Positions 8,938-17,129 of a stretch of DNA of 64,000 bases are shown one piece after another. The notes below the pieces were generated by a model. The model did not search any database and was not told the DNA's origin. It worked only from the letters and a program-made list of their open reading frames with translations. Made by a program: the position numbers and the translations under genes. Every line of letters starts with the position of its first letter. Positions within the stretch are counted from its first letter, which is position 1. Source of the DNA: Fidelibacterota bacterium (lineage in GTDB: Bacteria; Fidelibacterota; UBA8477; JABMPR01); assembly GCA_018650795.1 (NCBI GenBank), contig JABIFG010000282.1:35491-99490 (forward strand). Direction: 5' to 3'.

Positions 8938-9879
8938 TTGATAACTCCCACCCCTAAACCCAACGACAAAACGAGCTCCAGCCTCATTTTTGACATCAAG
9001 CGCTATGCTATTAATGATGGACCTGGTATTCGAGTTACTATCTTTTTCAAGGGTTGTCCCTTGTCCTGTGTGTGGTGTCACAATCCAGAAAGCCACTCCT
9101 CATCGATACAAAAAATGTATAGCCGCGAGAAGTGTATTGGGTGCGAAGCTTGCATAGAGGCTTGTGAACAAATGGCCTGCAGACTTACGGCCGATGGTGT
9201 TGTCACAAATCAGGACCTCTGTATCCTGTGTGGTAAGTGTGCAGAAGTTTGCCCGACCAAGGCCACAGAGATGTCGGGAGAGCAACTCATGATAAAAGAT
9301 ATCATGGAAGTTATTTCCCGAGAAAAATCACTTATGGATGACTCTGGGGGTGGGGTGACTTTTTCGGGAGGCGAACCGCTTATGCACCCCAACCTCTTGA
9401 TTCCACTGCTGGATGAATGCGGAAGTGAGGGTATTCATCGATGCGTCGATACAACTGGATTGGCCAGCGCTGAGTTGTTGAGGCAGGTTGCAAGCAAGGC
9501 TGAGTTGTTTTTGTTCGACTTGAAATTGATGGATCCTGAAAGACACCGCACGTATACAGGAGTCAGCAACAAGAACATCTTGAGCAATCTGAAATTCCTG
9601 GCTAAAACGAATATAGAAATCATCATCCGGATACCACTTATCAGAGGTATCAATGATGATGATCAAAATATTCAAGACACTGCTGAATTTATTGCCTCAC
9701 TGCCAGGGCGGGTAAGAGAGGTCAATTTATTGCCCTTTCACAATTCTGCTGCTAAAAAGCACGAAAGGCTGGGTCAAAGCTTTGATTCAGAACTTTTGGG
9801 TGAGCCTGACCAAAAGCGACAGCTGGAAATTGTCGATATTTTCAAGGGGTTTGGGATCTCTTCCCGTATTGGTGGATAG
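8938..9879 (+). CDS. hypE: Glycyl radical enzyme activating enzyme (radical SAM)
   Basis: Installs the glycyl radical on the enzyme encoded just upstream, using S-adenosylmethionine and a reduced iron-sulphur cluster. The TTG at 8938 is the most upstream start; there is no strong ribosome site, so translational coupling is likely. The radical SAM CxxxCxxC motif is in FKGCPLSCVWCHNPES (about 35-50). A ferredoxin-like insert follows with two 4Fe-4S sets, CIGCEACIEAC (about 67-77) and CILCGKCAEVC (about 94-104), typical of activases of non-PFL glycyl radical enzymes. The GGEPLMHP glycine-rich SAM segment is present. 313 residues. Confidence 0.9.
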   Translation: MITPTPKPNDKTSSSLIFDIKRYAINDGPGIRVTIFFKGCPLSCVWCHNPESHSSSIQKMYSREKCIGCEACIEACEQMACRLTADGVVTNQDLCILCGKCAEVCPTKATEMSGEQLMIKDIMEVISREKSLMDDSGGGVTFSGGEPLMHPNLLIPLLDECGSEGIHRCVDTTGLASAELLRQVASKAELFLFDLKLMDPERHRTYTGVSNKNILSNLKFLAKTNIEIIIRIPLIRGINDDDQNIQDTAEFIASLPGRVREVNLLPFHNSAAKKHERLGQSFDSELLGEPDQKRQLEIVDIFKGFGISSRIGG

Positions 9880-10054
9880 CATTTAATCGCTTCATCTCTA
9901 ACCTGTTTTCCAGAGAAATACCACCCTTAAAAAACGCTGTTTTTCCATATGTTAACTTTATCACAACGACACTAAAGCGCTCTCTTCCTTTTTGGAAACA
10001 ACCAGCTCTTCACTTACTTTGTATGCTAATCTTGAGGAGCATGTTATAACACAA

Positions 10055-10627
10055 ATGTTTAAACGGTTTATTCTTTTGCGACCCCTTTTTTTTCGAGGAA
10101 TTATTTTACTCCTGCTACCACTGCTTTCTCTTCAAGCCCAGAGAGTTCGAGTGAATCCCGATACTCGAATGAAGGCTGTTTTTTTAATTAATTTCACCAA
10201 ATACATCAGCTGGACAACCCTGGACACTGTTAAAAACTTTACTATCGGTGTCTATGGGTTAGACGATATTCTGGTTCCCTTGAGACAAATGTCAAAAGAG
10301 CGCGCTTCAGAAGGTCAAAAAATTATGGTTGAACGCGTTTCAAGTATCAAGGAAATCGAGGTCTGTGACATCCTGTTCGTCCCTATTGATCAAAGCCAAG
10401 CTTTTCACGAATTGCGTCCAGATATCCCGCCTCAAAACATTCTACTGGTTGGTGAGTCCCTTGGTTTTGCCACGAGCGATGGTGCTATAAATTTTATTAA
10501 ACGGGATGGTAAAATTAAACTGGAGATTAACCGTAAAGCGCTTCAGGCTGCAAATCTGACAGCGAGTTCGCACCTGTTGAAGCTGGCAGTTCTGGTTGGC
10601 GAAGAGGAAATCCCCTTTCGTGATTAA
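10055..10627 (+). CDS. YfiR-like periplasmic protein (DUF4154)
   Basis: Periplasmic regulator family in which YfiR restrains a membrane partner carrying a CHASE8 sensor. ATG 10055 gives 190 residues beginning MFKRFILLRPL with a long hydrophobic signal segment ending near Ala-Gln (about residue 30); the open frame extends upstream to a TTG at 9992. The family pattern is clear: KAVFLINFTKYISW near the N-terminus, then GINFIKRDGKIKLEINRKAL-like residues (with Ala for the first Gly's neighbour) and a terminal SSHLLKLA. The stop codon overlaps the start of the downstream kinase, so the two are coupled. No lipobox is visible. Confidence 0.85.
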   Translation: MFKRFILLRPLFFRGIILLLLPLLSLQAQRVRVNPDTRMKAVFLINFTKYISWTTLDTVKNFTIGVYGLDDILVPLRQMSKERASEGQKIMVERVSSIKEIEVCDILFVPIDQSQAFHELRPDIPPQNILLVGESLGFATSDGAINFIKRDGKIKLEINRKALQAANLTASSHLLKLAVLVGEEEIPFRD

Positions 10628-12083
10628 ATTTCAAGATCTCTCCATCAAATTAAAGCTGATCACTATTCAGCTGTTTACCACGCTTTTTATTCTGGTCTTC
10701 TTTGTCGGGATTTATCTCTTTAGTCAGTATCATCAATATGAGTCCCGGGCTTTTACACGTCTATCTACCCTGGCAGAGGTTTTGGGCTCAAACAGTATTT
10801 CCGCACTACTCTTTTTTGACAATGACGCCGCCGATGATGTTTTAGAGTCTCTTAAGACCCAGCCGGACATCCTCAATGCGGTTGTTTATGATCACAATGG
10901 AACTGTTTTTGCCCGCTATAACCATCCCAGTCATCCCCGTTTCACTTTTGGAGTCGTAGATGTCGAACAAAGAGCCACTGGTGATGATGGTTTTATTCTT
11001 ACCAAGAGAATAATTTTTGATGATCTCAAGGTTGGTTGGATAGCCTTGCGGTTAGATTCAAGTGGTCGAAGGGTAGAGCTTCTTGAGGCTGTCCGGCAGT
11101 CCTTTTTGCTTTTTATTGCCGGCATTATACTCGCCGGCCTCCTATCTATACGTGCTCAAAAACCCATTTCAAACTCCATCGGAACGTTGGCTGAAACAGC
11201 CAAAAAGATTAGCGATTCTGGGGACTACACCATCCGGGTAAAATCAAGTGCTCGGGATGAGATTGGACAGCTCGTTGGCAGTTTTAACGACATGCTTGAA
11301 AAGATTCTTAATCATGAGCAACATCTTGAACAATTGGTCGCCGAGAGAACTGTCGAGCTGGAGGCAGCCAAAACAAAGGCAGAAGAGTCTGACCACCTGA
11401 AATCTGCCTTTCTGGCATCCATGTCACATGAGCTAAGAACACCCTTAAACTCTATTATCGGATTTACTGGTATTCTGTTACAGGGTATGGCGGGTCCTCT
11501 TTCAGAAGAACAAGCCAAGCAGCTTGGCATGGTGAAGGGGAGCGCTTCACATCTTTTGGAGTTGATTAATGATATTCTTGATATATCAAAAATTGAATCC
11601 GGTAGAGTACAGGTATACGACGAAGCCTTTAAGATAGACCTGTTACTGGTTATGGCTGTAAGCTCCCTGCGACCCTTTGCTGAGAAAAAGAGCTTGCGGC
11701 TCAGACACAATATTGAAACTGACTTGCCCAAACTCTACAGCGACAAACGCAGGCTGGAGCAGGTGCTGATTAATTTGATCAATAACGCCATCAAGTTTAC
11801 CGAAGAGGGTGAAATCATGGTTAGTTGTTACCTAAAGGAAGACTTTTTAAACATCGATGTCTTCGATACAGGTATTGGTATCAGCGAAAAAGATTTGGAA
11901 ACTGTTTTTGAAACCTTCCGGCAGATTGATACTGGGCTTGATCGTGTTAAAGAGGGTTCGGGTCTTGGGCTGGCAATCAGTAAAAAATTGGTTGAGCTGT
12001 TGGGTGGTACTATAAGCGTTGTAAGCGAACCTGGCGTTGGCAGTACTTTTTCGATACTTTTACCAATCAAGCAAGAGAATTAG
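10620..12083 (+). CDS. CHASE8-HAMP sensor histidine kinase
   Basis: GTG 10620 is preferred: AGAGGAA lies just upstream and it overlaps the yfiR-like stop by eight bases. The frame is also open from a TTG at 10596. About 487 residues. Membrane segment 1 is at about 10-35. A periplasmic domain (about 36-155) with the CHASE8-like LAEVLGSNSISALLFFDNDA segment follows, then membrane segment 2 (about 160-180) and HAMP (about 182-235). A short coiled coil leads to HisKA with SHELRTPLNS (phospho-acceptor His270). The HATPase domain has its N box at about LINLINNAIKFT and its G boxes at DTGIGI and GSGLGLAI. It is adjacent to a YfiR-like gene upstream and a lone receiver downstream. Confidence 0.9.
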   Translation: MIKFQDLSIKLKLITIQLFTTLFILVFFVGIYLFSQYHQYESRAFTRLSTLAEVLGSNSISALLFFDNDAADDVLESLKTQPDILNAVVYDHNGTVFARYNHPSHPRFTFGVVDVEQRATGDDGFILTKRIIFDDLKVGWIALRLDSSGRRVELLEAVRQSFLLFIAGIILAGLLSIRAQKPISNSIGTLAETAKKISDSGDYTIRVKSSARDEIGQLVGSFNDMLEKILNHEQHLEQLVAERTVELEAAKTKAEESDHLKSAFLASMSHELRTPLNSIIGFTGILLQGMAGPLSEEQAKQLGMVKGSASHLLELINDILDISKIESGRVQVYDEAFKIDLLLVMAVSSLRPFAEKKSLRLRHNIETDLPKLYSDKRRLEQVLINLINNAIKFTEEGEIMVSCYLKEDFLNIDVFDTGIGISEKDLETVFETFRQIDTGLDRVKEGSGLGLAISKKLVELLGGTISVVSEPGVGSTFSILLPIKQEN

Positions 12084-12086
12084 ATC

Positions 12087-12458
12087 ATGAAAATTAATAC
12101 ACTTATTATTGAAGATAATGAAAATAACATGTACCTGATCACCTTTTTGCTTGAAAATAATAATCACGAAGTCTCTCAAGCCTATGATGGAAAAGATGGT
12201 GTGGCACTCGCCAAAACCGTGGAGCCAGATTTAATCTTGCTTGATATTCAGCTCCCCAAGATGAACGGTTATGAAGTTGCTAAAGCGCTTCGAAAAGACG
12301 CCTCTCTTAATGCCGTTCCTATTATAGCTATTACTTCTTATGCCATGCCTGGGGATCAAGAGAAGGCGCTCGCCGCTGGTTGCACCGGGTATATAAAAAA
12401 GCCTATCAATCCAGACACCTTCTTAAGGGAAGTCGAAGGCTATCTGGATAACAAGTAA
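12087..12458 (+). CDS. Single-domain response regulator (CheY-like receiver)
   Basis: 123 residues comprising one receiver domain and no output domain. The acidic pocket is near IIEDNENN (about 5-12), the phospho-acceptor is Asp53 in LLDIQLPKMNG, Thr in AITSY is at about 83, and Lys in YIKKP is at about 105. It begins three bases after the kinase stop codon and is surely co-expressed. Output must be by protein contact or phosphorelay. Confidence 0.93.
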   Translation: MKINTLIIEDNENNMYLITFLLENNNHEVSQAYDGKDGVALAKTVEPDLILLDIQLPKMNGYEVAKALRKDASLNAVPIIAITSYAMPGDQEKALAAGCTGYIKKPINPDTFLREVEGYLDNK

Positions 12459-12541
12459 GAGGAAACAATACCGTTGTTGGCAATAACGGTGGTGGCATTA
12501 AAATGTTTGCCGGCCTGACTCCAGGCTGGATTCTTTTCTCC

Positions 12542-13414
12542 CTAAGGATTTACTCTATCAAGGGCCATGCTCACAAACAACACGGGTAGATACATCAACA
12601 TATAGCGAAAGAATTGTCTCGCGCTATTCCCTTCACGTCGGTTGTAAAATCGGGAAACCATTACAAGAGCACCCAGCGTTACAATTGTGGCGATAATAAG
12701 GTACACTCCTCCAGAAATCCTGAACATAAATGGTACAAAAATCAGGGGTACGTTGATCAGGGTATACCAAACACTTTGACGGAAGGACGCGTCCTCCCCA
12801 GCCACGAAAGGAAGTTGTTTTCCACCGGCTGCCTGGTATTGGTCTTTATAGCGATGGCAAATCACAAAGGTATGGGGAATCTGCCATAAAAAGATCATGA
12901 GGGACATCCACAAAATCATCAAGTCAACACCCTGGGTTACAGAATACCAGCCAATAAATGGAAGTAGTGCGCCTGGAAGTGATCCAAACAGGGTACTCGT
13001 GGTATATCTTGATTTTAGGGGTGTATATGTCCAGACATAAAGCCCACCGCAGAGAAATGTCGCCAGCGCAGTCATGGGGTTGATCAAGACGTATTGCAGG
13101 GCAAGACCCAGGGCAAATACGACTAATCCAGCCACCAGTGCCTTCCGGGGTGAAATTTGACCTGCTGGAATCGGACGGCTCTGGGTTCGTTCCATTTTCG
13201 CATCACCGTGGCGCTCGTAATATTGGTTAAGCGCAAATGTGGCAGCATTTGCCAGACCTGTAGTGAGGACTAAAACCAAGAGGGGGATCCATTGAAAAGA
13301 TAGACCCGTTTCATTCAAGGCATACAAATGCGCAAAAACCACCATGAGCATAATCATGGGGATGGGTTTCAAGCGAAAAAGTTGGATATAGACTTTAAAC
13401 ATTAATTGTAGCAA
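12542..13414 (-). CDS. ctaB: Protohaem IX farnesyltransferase (haem O synthase)
   Basis: Integral membrane prenyltransferase that converts haem B to haem O, the first step to haem A for the adjacent cytochrome oxidase. 290 residues with about nine membrane segments. The polyprenyl-binding motif lies at NQYYERHGDAKMERTQSRPI (about 83-102), where NxxxDxxxD is modified to NQYYERHGD. A second loop carries the usual QIPHTFVICHRYKDQY stretch (about 178-193). It is last in the oxidase cluster, separated from coxB by a REP-like hairpin. No haem A synthase (CtaA) is visible here. Confidence 0.9.
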   Translation of the reverse strand: MLQLMFKVYIQLFRLKPIPMIMLMVVFAHLYALNETGLSFQWIPLLVLVLTTGLANAATFALNQYYERHGDAKMERTQSRPIPAGQISPRKALVAGLVVFALGLALQYVLINPMTALATFLCGGLYVWTYTPLKSRYTTSTLFGSLPGALLPFIGWYSVTQGVDLMILWMSLMIFLWQIPHTFVICHRYKDQYQAAGGKQLPFVAGEDASFRQSVWYTLINVPLIFVPFMFRISGGVYLIIATIVTLGALVMVSRFYNRREGNSARQFFRYMLMYLPVLFVSMALDRVNP

Positions 13415-13421
13415 TAAATAC

Positions 13422-13497
13422 TGTCGTCCCGAGCGGAGTCGAGGGATAACTATTTAACATTTTTATCGTCGCCTCTCGACTCCGCTCGAGTTGACGA
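13422..13497. repeat. REP-like extragenic hairpin between coxB and ctaB
   Basis: CGAGCGGAGTCGAG (13430-13443) is perfectly complementary to CTCGACTCCGCTCG (13475-13488). The flanking TCGTC and GACGA extend the stem at its base. This sequence type resembles repetitive extragenic palindromes found in many copies in FCB-group genomes. It could stabilise or process the oxidase operon mRNA. Confidence 0.7.
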
Positions 13498-13522
13498 TTT
13501 CCGTGTCCTGTTTCCGAAAACA

Positions 13523-14470
13523 CTATTCAGACAGCTCCTTGATGTGATCAATAATGGCCTGGACTTCATCAGCTGTCATTGGTAGTGGCGGCATCAGGGG
13601 TTGGTAACCCTTAACAATATCCTTGCTCGGTTCCATAATGGATGTTTTGAGATAGGCTTCATCAACGGTAATTTCTCGTTCTTCGCCATTGGTGACAACT
13701 ATTTCCGCTTTGCCATAAAGGTCTTTAAATGAGGGCCCAATAAGCTTGGTGCCATCGCTACTGTGACAGGCAAAACAACCCTTTGATGTTATGAGAGCTT
13801 GCCCGGGATTCTCTGCTTGCTTTTTCAGGTGTTCTGCTGATTGCTCTTCAAGCCAGGCTTGATAGTCCGGTTTGGTCAGGACGTGAACCTTGGTAATCAT
13901 TTGGGCGTGATTTAAGCCGCAATATTCTGCGCAGAAGAGATCAAAATCGCCGATCTGGCTGGCTTCAAACCAGGTATAATTATCTTTTGCTCCAGCCGCT
14001 TTTGGGACCACATCCATTTTCACACGGAAGGCGGGAACATAAAAGGAATGCACCACGTCATTTGAATGCAGGGGCAGATAAATCGGTGTGTCCGCTGGAA
14101 CCGTAAGACCTTGAGCTGTGTTTTGCTCAAGACCGTTAGGGTAAGTGAATTTCCACCACCACATGCCCGCATCTACTTTAATTTCCATGGCATCTTCCGG
14201 TACATTTCTCATCTTTAGAAAACCCTGAAGGCCAAAGTAGAAGAAAAGCATGACTAGAATTGTGGGGACAATCGTCCAAACAATCTCTAGGCCGGTGTGA
14301 CCATGCAGGTTTGATGGAACCGGATTATTCTTTCGGTTATACTTAATAATACTGAATATTATGAAGCCGGTAATAAAGACCAGGAAGAACATGCTCACCC
14401 ACAGAATGAACCAAAAAGCAAAGTCTACATCTTGTGCAAAAACCGAGGCTGGGTTGTAATTTACGTTCAT
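13523..14470 (-). CDS. ctaC: Cytochrome c oxidase subunit II with fused cytochrome c domain
   Basis: Accepts electrons at the CuA centre and passes them to subunit I. 315 residues: two N-terminal membrane helices (about 17-45 and 65-88), a cupredoxin domain with the CuA ligands in CAEYCGLNHAQM (about 184-195) plus an upstream His in DVVHSFYVP, and a C-terminal c-type cytochrome with CFACH (about 234-238) and a distal Met ligand in PLMPPLP. The fusion defines a caa3-type oxidase. It overlaps the subunit IV gene by four bases. No cleavable lipoprotein signal is visible. Confidence 0.94.
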   Translation of the reverse strand: MNVNYNPASVFAQDVDFAFWFILWVSMFFLVFITGFIIFSIIKYNRKNNPVPSNLHGHTGLEIVWTIVPTILVMLFFYFGLQGFLKMRNVPEDAMEIKVDAGMWWWKFTYPNGLEQNTAQGLTVPADTPIYLPLHSNDVVHSFYVPAFRVKMDVVPKAAGAKDNYTWFEASQIGDFDLFCAEYCGLNHAQMITKVHVLTKPDYQAWLEEQSAEHLKKQAENPGQALITSKGCFACHSSDGTKLIGPSFKDLYGKAEIVVTNGEEREITVDEAYLKTSIMEPSKDIVKGYQPLMPPLPMTADEVQAIIDHIKELSE

Positions 14471-14766
14471 GCTATCCCCCTGAATGCATAGTCTGAAAAG
14501 GTGAGCAAAAACAAGGTTGCCAGGGTTACAAAAGCCAGGGCGACAAAGAGTTTAAATATCAGTGGTTCATGATTCAGGTGCATAAAGAAGTAAAGCACCA
14601 GTCCTGCTTTCACAGATGCAACTGACATGGCTATCAACAAAGCCCCGGTATTTCCAACATCAAGACCGGACAACAGCACGGTGGCAAGCGTCAGGACAAT
14701 GAGTGCAGAAAAAACAAGGACGGGACCGCGAGGACTAAAAGACTGCTCTTTTGTATTCATATTCAT
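14467..14766 (-). CDS. ctaF: Cytochrome c oxidase subunit IV, prokaryotic type
   Basis: 99 residues with three membrane helices (about 15-33, 40-61, 70-92) and the conserved KAGLVLYFFMHLNHEP segment around 53-68, typical of the small prokaryotic subunit IV. It overlaps the subunit II gene by four bases and lies five bases after subunit III, so it belongs to the same transcript. Confidence 0.88.
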   Translation of the reverse strand: MNMNTKEQSFSPRGPVLVFSALIVLTLATVLLSGLDVGNTGALLIAMSVASVKAGLVLYFFMHLNHEPLIFKLFVALAFVTLATLFLLTFSDYAFRGIA

Positions 14767-14771
14767 ACCCC

Positions 14772-15437
14772 CTATGCTACCAGGTAGTAAAGTGGAAAGA
14801 GGAAAATCCAGATCACATCAACCAAATGCCAATAAAGACCACAACGTTCGAGAACTCCAGCATTGTCCGGGTTAATGCTTCCTTTGGAGATCCAAAAGTA
14901 GACAATGCCCATCCATACAACACCAATGATGATATGCAATGCATGCGTGCCTGTCATAATGAAGTAAAGACCATAAAAGAGGACTTGTCCATCGGGCAAC
15001 ATATCAGGTCCAGGTGTTAAAAGTGGTGATCCCTTGCCCTCTGCAATTGCAGCGCTGGTCTGTAAAAATAGATGATGGGCAAATTTAGCATTCCACTCAA
15101 AGCCCTTGATAACTAAGAATGTCGTTCCTAGAGCCATGGTGAATAGAAGCATGGATTTGGCCAATTTGACCCGTCCAGCCTTCATGGCATTTAAAGACAA
15201 CACCATGGTAAGGCTACTGGCCAGAAGGATAATCGTATTTGTAGTACCAATACCCGTGTTCAAGCTTTCGGCTGCAATTTTAAAATCATTCAAGTGGGCC
15301 GTCCGGTACACACCATAAACGATGAAAAAGGCTCCAAAAAGAAGGAGCTCTGTAAAGAGAAATAACCAGAACCCTAAACGGGTCCCCTCTTCATCGTGAT
15401 GATGAAAAGCTTCTACCTTCACGGCTGGCTCACTCAT
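14772..15437 (-). CDS. ctaE: Cytochrome c oxidase subunit III
   Basis: 221 residues with five to six membrane segments. Family signatures include GFWLFLFTELLLFGAFFIVY near the N-terminus (about 22-41), an HALHIIIGV segment (about 160-168) and the terminal YWHLVDVIWIFLFPLYYL. The gene overlaps subunit I by eight bases, indicating translational coupling. Subunit III stabilises the proton uptake side of subunit I. Confidence 0.94.
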   Translation of the reverse strand: MSEPAVKVEAFHHHDEEGTRLGFWLFLFTELLLFGAFFIVYGVYRTAHLNDFKIAAESLNTGIGTTNTIILLASSLTMVLSLNAMKAGRVKLAKSMLLFTMALGTTFLVIKGFEWNAKFAHHLFLQTSAAIAEGKGSPLLTPGPDMLPDGQVLFYGLYFIMTGTHALHIIIGVVWMGIVYFWISKGSINPDNAGVLERCGLYWHLVDVIWIFLFPLYYLVA

Positions 15438-17127
15438 CTCTAGCCCCTTTAGACGTTCCCGCTTTCACTTCAGTCCTGAAAGCATCATAATCATAGGGGT
15501 GTCTGGTGATAACGGGGTCTTTTTCAAAATTATAGAGTGTCGGGGGTGAAGCCGTCTGCCATTCCAGGGTTGATGAGTTCCAGGGATTTTCCTCGCTGCT
15601 TTGCTTTCCTTTAAGCAGGCCGTGAATCCAAGTGATAAACATTAGCATGACGCCCGTAACCAGTATCCAGGATCCAATCGTTGATGCCTGTTGCAGGTTG
15701 GTAAATAGGGGTATGTCTGGATAGGTGTGATAGCGCCTGGGCATACCATAAAAGCCCAAAATAAACATGGGAATAAACAGGGCATTGAAGCCCGTAAACA
15801 TGAACCCAAAAGTCGCATTGGCCAGTTTGTGAGAATACATTTTCCCAAACATTTTGGGGAAATAGTGGAAGATACCACCAATAATTCCAAAAGCAGCTCC
15901 GCCAAACATTGTATAGTGGAAGTGAGCCACAATAAAATCGGTATCATGAAGATGGATGTCAGTGGACAATGATCCCAGGAACATGCCAGTGAGGCCGCCA
16001 ATGCTAAAATTAAATACAAAACCAAGTGCAAAGAGCATGGGCGGTGTCAACGAAATAGATGCCTTGTAAAGAGTGGCTATCCAGTTAAAGACCTTAATGG
16101 CAGTAGGAATGGCCACAAAGAAAGTCAAAAAAGAAAAGATAATCGAAGCCACATCAGACATTCCTGAGGCAAACATATGGTGAGCCCAAATTAAATAACC
16201 AACGCCAGCAATACTGCAAGATGCGATGGCAATGCTTTTGTATCCAAAAATTGGTTTCTGGCTGTTGGTGGGGATAATCTCACTGACCAGCCCCATTGAG
16301 GGCAGTATCATCACATAAACGGCAGGGTGGGAATAAATCCAGAAGAGATGTTGAAACAATATGGGATCGCCCCCCTTGTTGGGGTCAAAAAATCCAACCG
16401 GCATCATCCTTTCAAGAACAATCATCAATAATGAAATACCTACTACCGGGGTAGCCAAAACCTGTATCCAGGAGGCGGCATAGATTGACCAGGAGAACAG
16501 TGGCATTTTAAAATAGCCCATGCCCTTGGTTCGCATTCTGTGGATGGTAATAATAAAGTTGATGCCTGTGAGAATGGTTCCCCATCCCAAAATGAAGGCT
16601 GCTGTCAACATCCAGGAAACAGAATCAAACTGTGTCCCAAACATGGAAATGGTTCTGGTTGTCACAGAATAGGGTGGTGTAAAGGTCCAGCCCGTGTCAG
16701 CCCCACCCAAAAGGATTCCCACAACTGCCATAATTGCACCAAATAAGTACAACCAGTACGAGAGCAGGTTGACACGGGGAAAGGCAACATCCTTGGCTCC
16801 GATCTGTAGAGGCAGAAAGAAATTACCGAGAACGGCCGGTGCGCCTGGAACGATAAAGAGAAAGATCATAATCACCGAGTGAAGCGTGAAATAGGAACCA
16901 TACCACTCTACAGGTATTATCTCCCAACCGCTGGCGGCTGGATAAAATTTTTGGAGTTTGATTATGAAGCCAATCCATACGGCCAAAAAGAAAAATGAGA
17001 ACATTGTGAAGCCGTACATAATACCAATTCGTTTATGGTCCGTCGATGTTATCCAGCTCATAAACCCACTGGTCCACCGACTACCGGTGTGACTGTTCAA
17101 GTAGTTGGTGCTGTTAGCTGTTTCCAT
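15430..17127 (-). CDS. ctaD: Cytochrome c oxidase subunit I, A2-type haem-copper oxidase
   Basis: Catalytic subunit that reduces oxygen and pumps protons. 565 residues with at least 12 membrane helices. Haem and CuB ligands are visible: low-spin haem His in FTLHSVIM, the His-Tyr pair in YSHPAVYVMILP, His-His in WAHHMFASGM, and AHFHYTMFGG for the high-spin site. The YSHPAVY motif replaces the GHPEVY glutamate of A1 oxidases and marks the A2 subfamily known from Rhodothermus and Thermus caa3 enzymes. It is followed by subunits III, IV and II and preceded by a SCO gene. Confidence 0.95.
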   Translation of the reverse strand: METANSTNYLNSHTGSRWTSGFMSWITSTDHKRIGIMYGFTMFSFFFLAVWIGFIIKLQKFYPAASGWEIIPVEWYGSYFTLHSVIMIFLFIVPGAPAVLGNFFLPLQIGAKDVAFPRVNLLSYWLYLFGAIMAVVGILLGGADTGWTFTPPYSVTTRTISMFGTQFDSVSWMLTAAFILGWGTILTGINFIITIHRMRTKGMGYFKMPLFSWSIYAASWIQVLATPVVGISLLMIVLERMMPVGFFDPNKGGDPILFQHLFWIYSHPAVYVMILPSMGLVSEIIPTNSQKPIFGYKSIAIASCSIAGVGYLIWAHHMFASGMSDVASIIFSFLTFFVAIPTAIKVFNWIATLYKASISLTPPMLFALGFVFNFSIGGLTGMFLGSLSTDIHLHDTDFIVAHFHYTMFGGAAFGIIGGIFHYFPKMFGKMYSHKLANATFGFMFTGFNALFIPMFILGFYGMPRRYHTYPDIPLFTNLQQASTIGSWILVTGVMLMFITWIHGLLKGKQSSEENPWNSSTLEWQTASPPTLYNFEKDPVITRHPYDYDAFRTEVKAGTSKGARDE

Positions 17128-17129
17128 AA

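Noticed and set aside
12469..12492. ACCGTT ... AACGGT hairpin after the response regulator gene
   Set aside because: Short stem without a T-run; not enough to call a terminator.
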